17,621 nucleotides of DNA from Streptomyces sp. MUM 178J (GTDB lineage Bacteria; Actinomycetota; Actinomycetes; Streptomycetales; Streptomycetaceae). The notes beneath the pieces are model-generated. The model made no database searches, was not told where the DNA came from, and worked only from the letters and a program-made list of their open reading frames with translations. The position numbers were made by a program, and so were the translations under genes. Numbering within the stretch: the stretch's first letter is position 1; each line of letters begins with the position of its first letter. Location of the stretch: the NCBI RefSeq assembly GCF_022414575.1, contig NZ_JADWYQ010000076.1:1-17621 (forward strand). Reading direction: 5' to 3'. Shown one piece after another: positions 15,502-17,621 of this stretch.

Positions 15502-15530
15502 TCAGAGCGCCTCGAACTCGACGAACCGGT
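15502..15530 (-). pseudogene. 3' tail of a second DUF397 gene
   Basis: The last codons, reading FVEFEAL then stop, match the end of the intact DUF397 gene at 15733 (FVEFAAL). At DNA level 15501-15526 matches 15731-15756 at 23 of 26 bases with an offset of 230, then a one-base gap breaks the frame. Upstream similarity stops. The 200 bp between this tail and the intact gene (15531-15732) holds no gene I can name; its open minus frame has no motif. Confidence 0.5.
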
Positions 15531-15732
15531 CCGTCCTCCCTGACAGCCTCGGCCGGGGCACCCGCTTTGTCAGGTGGACCTGGTTGGGCGAGGCAGGGGC
15601 CCGCGAGCACCGCGTAGCCGAGGCCCAGCTTGTCAGGACGGCGAGGTTGGCGCTCTGGTCCCGCTGGGACGTGCGCAGGACCCCCGGCAAGCGTGTCCCT
15701 GCCGCAGGGCCCTGCCATGGGTGCCACCCCTG

Positions 15733-15927
15733 TCAGAGTGCCGCGAACTCTACGAACGCGGTCCAGGCCGTGGGGGCCACGGCGAGTGCGGGACGGGTGG
15801 TGTCCTTGGAGTCGCGGACGTGGACCCTGCCGGGGGTGGCGGCGACCTCGACGCATTCGCCGCCAGCCCCACTGCTGTAACTGCTCTTGGACCAGGCCGA
15901 CTCAGGTACAGGCTGTTCGACGTTCAT
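15733..15927 (-). CDS. DUF397 protein
   Basis: A 64-residue protein with the hallmarks of DUF397: WSKSSYSSGAGGECVEVA at about residues 12-29, VHVRDSKD (35-42), and the closing WTAFVEFAAL. These small proteins are normally paired with XRE/DUF5753 regulators in Streptomyces, as here. The ATG overlaps the stop of the upstream regulator (ATGA), so the two are translated together. In the reported Scr1/Scr2 pair of S. coelicolor the DUF397 partner acts as a toxin-like protein and the XRE partner counters it. Whether this pair does so is inference. Confidence 0.9.
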   Translation of the reverse strand: MNVEQPVPESAWSKSSYSSGAGGECVEVAATPGRVHVRDSKDTTRPALAVAPTAWTAFVEFAAL

Positions 15928-16754
15928 CTCTCTCCAAGCAACTTCTCGACGAAGGCCAGCGACTCGCGCGGAGTGAGCGCTTGGGCCCGAAGGAGTCCGT
16001 ACTGCTCCTCGATCTCCCGGACTGGCTTCCGCGCCGTGTAGAGGCGGCTGTCCTGCTGAGCCTCCACGTATGCGATCCTCCGCCCTTCTTTGGTCTCGAT
16101 CAAGGTGAACGGACCAGCCAGTCCGGCGTGCTCGTCCCGCTCGGTCGGCAGCACCTGGATCTCCACGTTACGCCGCTGGCCATGGAGCAGGATCTGTTCC
16201 AACTGCCCTCGCATGACGCCCCATCCGCCCAGTGGCCTACGCAGGACCGACTCCTCGATGACGAAGCTGATGGTGGGTAACTGCGCGCGGCAGAAAACCT
16301 CTTGTCGGGCCAGGCGCGCCGTCACTCTCTGCTCGACCATGTCCTCGTGCAGCAGGGGCCGCCAGTTGGTGAACACCGCCCGCGCATACTCTTCGGTCTG
16401 CAAGAGTCCAGGTACCGCCTGGTTGGCATACACATGAAGCTCAACCGCCTCGGCCTCCAACTTGGCCGCGTCACGAAAGAACGCCGGATACTGAGCTCGA
16501 GCCACCTCCTCCTTCCCGGTGCTCAACACCCCGCCCGCCCCGAGCACTTCATCAGCCCGGTCGATGAACTTCCCTGGCGGAATACGTCTCGCCTGCTCGA
16601 ACGACGCGATCGTCGAGGCCGAGTACCCGGTCAGCGACCCGAACTTCGCACGGTCCATCCCCGCCCGCTCCCGGAACCGCTTCAACTGCCGCCCGAACAC
16701 GCACAGAATGCCCGCCCCGAACTCGTACTCCGGCTGCTGAACCTCATCGTCCAC
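15924..16754 (-). CDS. XRE-family regulator with DUF5753 (Scr1/WhiJ-like), DUF397 partner
   Basis: A 276-residue DNA-binding regulator. The GTG at 16754 is chosen because GGGAGGAG (revcomp of 16762-16769) lies seven bases upstream; the frame is open to 16850 but that part has no ribosome site and crosses the promoter region. The helix-turn-helix is at about 19-75 (LKRFRERAGMDRAKFGSLTG, then SASTIASFEQARRIPP). The DUF5753 domain follows (PGLLQTEEYARAVF, VTARLARQEVF, FVIEESVLRRP, and IQVLPTERDEHAGLAGPFTL). Residue 159 (Leu) is a TTA codon (complement of 16278-16280), a possible bldA control point. Coupled to the DUF397 gene and divergent from the ATP-binding protein gene, as in whiJ/abaA-type modules. 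Confidence 0.92.
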   Translation of the reverse strand: MDDEVQQPEYEFGAGILCVFGRQLKRFRERAGMDRAKFGSLTGYSASTIASFEQARRIPPGKFIDRADEVLGAGGVLSTGKEEVARAQYPAFFRDAAKLEAEAVELHVYANQAVPGLLQTEEYARAVFTNWRPLLHEDMVEQRVTARLARQEVFCRAQLPTISFVIEESVLRRPLGGWGVMRGQLEQILLHGQRRNVEIQVLPTERDEHAGLAGPFTLIETKEGRRIAYVEAQQDSRLYTARKPVREIEEQYGLLRAQALTPRESLAFVEKLLGER

Positions 16755-16927
16755 GCCGCAGCTCCTCCCATACGACCACCACGGCCACCGAACGTCACCC
16801 AACGCGCGGCCCACGTATCCGGTCACGCCCCGCGCCGCAGACAAGCTCACCGCGCAGGCGTACAGCCCGCACCCGTCAGCGCATCACTCCTGTTCAAGGC
16901 TACGCAGAGTCCGCAACCGTTGACCGC
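16755..16927. promoter_or_regulatory. Divergent region between the XRE gene and the ATP-binding protein gene
   Basis: 173 bp holding the start signals of both genes. The minus-strand ribosome site is clear (16762-16769). No good ribosome site precedes the ATG at 16928, so that gene may be leaderless or poorly initiated. I could not place promoter boxes with confidence. Confidence 0.45.
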
Positions 16928-17479
16928 ATGAAGTCGGCAACTCCCCCGAACGGGCATACGTCGCAGCACCCCACAACGGACCACGCGTTCACCATGTGCT
17001 TCACCTCGACGCCACGCGGCGCCCGCCTCGCCCGCAGACTGGTCTCACACCGCCTGAACGACTGGGGCCACCCCTACACGACCCCGGCCAACGAGACGCT
17101 CACCCTGATCACGGCCGAACTCACCGCCAACGCCGTACGCCACGGCCGCGTCCCCGGCCGGGACTTCCACCTCCGGCTCACCCTGGCCGAGGGCACCTTC
17201 CGCATCGAGGTAGCCGACACCCGCGCGGAAAGACAACCCCCGCTCACACTCCCGACCCCCGACCCCGCGTCCGAGTCCGGCCGCGGCCTCCTCCTCGTCG
17301 CCGCCCTCGCGGACGACTGGGGCGTCGCTCCTCGCCAGGCCGCCCCAGGCAAGACCGTATGGGCGGAGCTGCGGGTACCGACCGGAGGCCACCCGCGCGC
17401 GCAGCCGGTAGCCCCACGTCCGTCAGACCCGGCATCGACAAACAAGCCCAGTGCTGGGCTGCTGCGAATTACTTCTTGA
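16928..17479 (+). CDS. RsbW-like ATP-binding protein (HATPase_c_2)
   Basis: A 183-residue protein with a GHKL-type ATPase fold like anti-sigma factor kinases. The N-box is ELTANAVRHGR (E64, N68). The G1 box holds IEVADTR (D97), and the G2 box is ESGRGLLLVAALADDWG (GRG 118-120). The domain ends at about residue 150 with KTVWAELRVP. The last 30 residues are a Pro/Ala-rich tail. In Streptomyces such orphan ATP-binding proteins often sit beside XRE/DUF5753 and DUF397 genes, where they are thought to act in signalling or sigma-factor control, possibly as serine kinases; the partner here is unknown. An inverted repeat AGCCCA-gtgc-TGGGCT (17445-17460) lies inside the 3' end and may form a hairpin. 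Confidence 0.9.
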   Translation: MKSATPPNGHTSQHPTTDHAFTMCFTSTPRGARLARRLVSHRLNDWGHPYTTPANETLTLITAELTANAVRHGRVPGRDFHLRLTLAEGTFRIEVADTRAERQPPLTLPTPDPASESGRGLLLVAALADDWGVAPRQAAPGKTVWAELRVPTGGHPRAQPVAPRPSDPASTNKPSAGLLRITS

Positions 17480-17567
17480 CGCTGGCGCGACGGCCTCGGG
17501 TTGCGACTGGGGGACGTCAGTTGCGGAGGTCGTCATCGGCGAGTACGCCAGTCTCAACACCGTTGAT

Positions 17568-17621
17568 TTAGCGCTTTGACCTGGCCTTCAAGCCTTCCTC
17601 CATCACCGTGACGTCGGCTTG
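17568..17621 (-). CDS. Possible 3' end of a gene running in from the right
   Basis: The minus frame from the window edge reads QADVTVMEEGLKARSKR and stops at a TAA (17568-17570). The charged C-terminal sequence looks protein-like, and the gap to the convergent neighbour (17480-17567) contains nothing else. Seventeen codons cannot identify a family, so this is only a candidate. Confidence 0.35.
   Translation of the reverse strand, partial: QADVTVMEEGLKARSKR

Noticed and set aside
13806..15617. 603-codon plus-strand frame
   Set aside because: Crosses the XRE gene in the wrong frame and several opposite-strand remnants.
15531..15732. Open minus frame between the two DUF397 ends considered as an OrfB-type transposase fragment
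   Set aside because: No zinc-finger or catalytic motif could be found in any frame.
17480..17621. Possible tRNA or attachment site at the right edge
   Set aside because: No cloverleaf arms or anticodon loop could be built on either strand.

Overview
The window is very GC-rich, and its gene content points to Streptomyces or a close actinomycete. The signs are GC-biased third codon positions, GTG starts, AGGAGG-type ribosome sites, translationally coupled operons, and WhiJ/Scr1-type regulators with DUF397 partners. The species cannot be told from the sequence alone.

Region 1 (1-9605) is a carotenoid island. Two divergent, tightly coupled operons meet at a 338-bp intergenic region. On the minus strand lie crtE (GGPP synthase), crtI (phytoene desaturase) and crtB (phytoene synthase, cut by the window edge). 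On the plus strand lie crtY (lycopene cyclase), crtT (methyltransferase) and crtU (aromatising carotene desaturase/methyltransferase). This matches the known Streptomyces crtEIB(V)/crtYTU layout for isorenieratene: FPP to GGPP to phytoene to lycopene to beta-carotene to isorenieratene. A DNA photolyase gene converges on crtU, so pigment and light-driven DNA repair sit together. The crtV, litR and litS genes known from other Streptomyces clusters are not visible here. The oddest feature is CrtE. It carries a repetitive N-terminal extension and a roughly 140-residue Ala/Gly/Pro-rich C-terminal tail, and the tail contains a 131-bp perfect direct repeat at a 156-bp period.

Region 2 (9606-11826) is a 625-bp stretch without a convincing gene but with short direct repeats, followed by a large minus-strand lipoprotein of unknown function. 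Its signal peptide contains a rare TTA leucine codon.

Region 3 (11827-14028) looks like worn accessory DNA. It holds a long gene-poor stretch, a piece of an IS5-like transposase, a small intact hypothetical gene flanked by hairpins, and the first part of a SAM-dependent methyltransferase. That fragment runs head-on into a frameshifted Cys-rich gene.

Region 4 (14149-17621) holds two XRE/DUF5753 regulators. One has no partner. The other is coupled to a DUF397 gene and divergent from an RsbW-like ATP-binding protein, the arrangement seen in whiJ/abaA-type modules. Between them lie a 5'-truncated EcsC-family gene and the bare 3' tail of a second DUF397 gene. The last 54 bases may be the end of another minus-strand gene.

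I did not find a clearly new multi-gene system. The best leads are the expanding CrtE tail, a 19-bp motif shared by the crtE and photolyase upstream regions, and the reshuffled regulator/DUF397 island.
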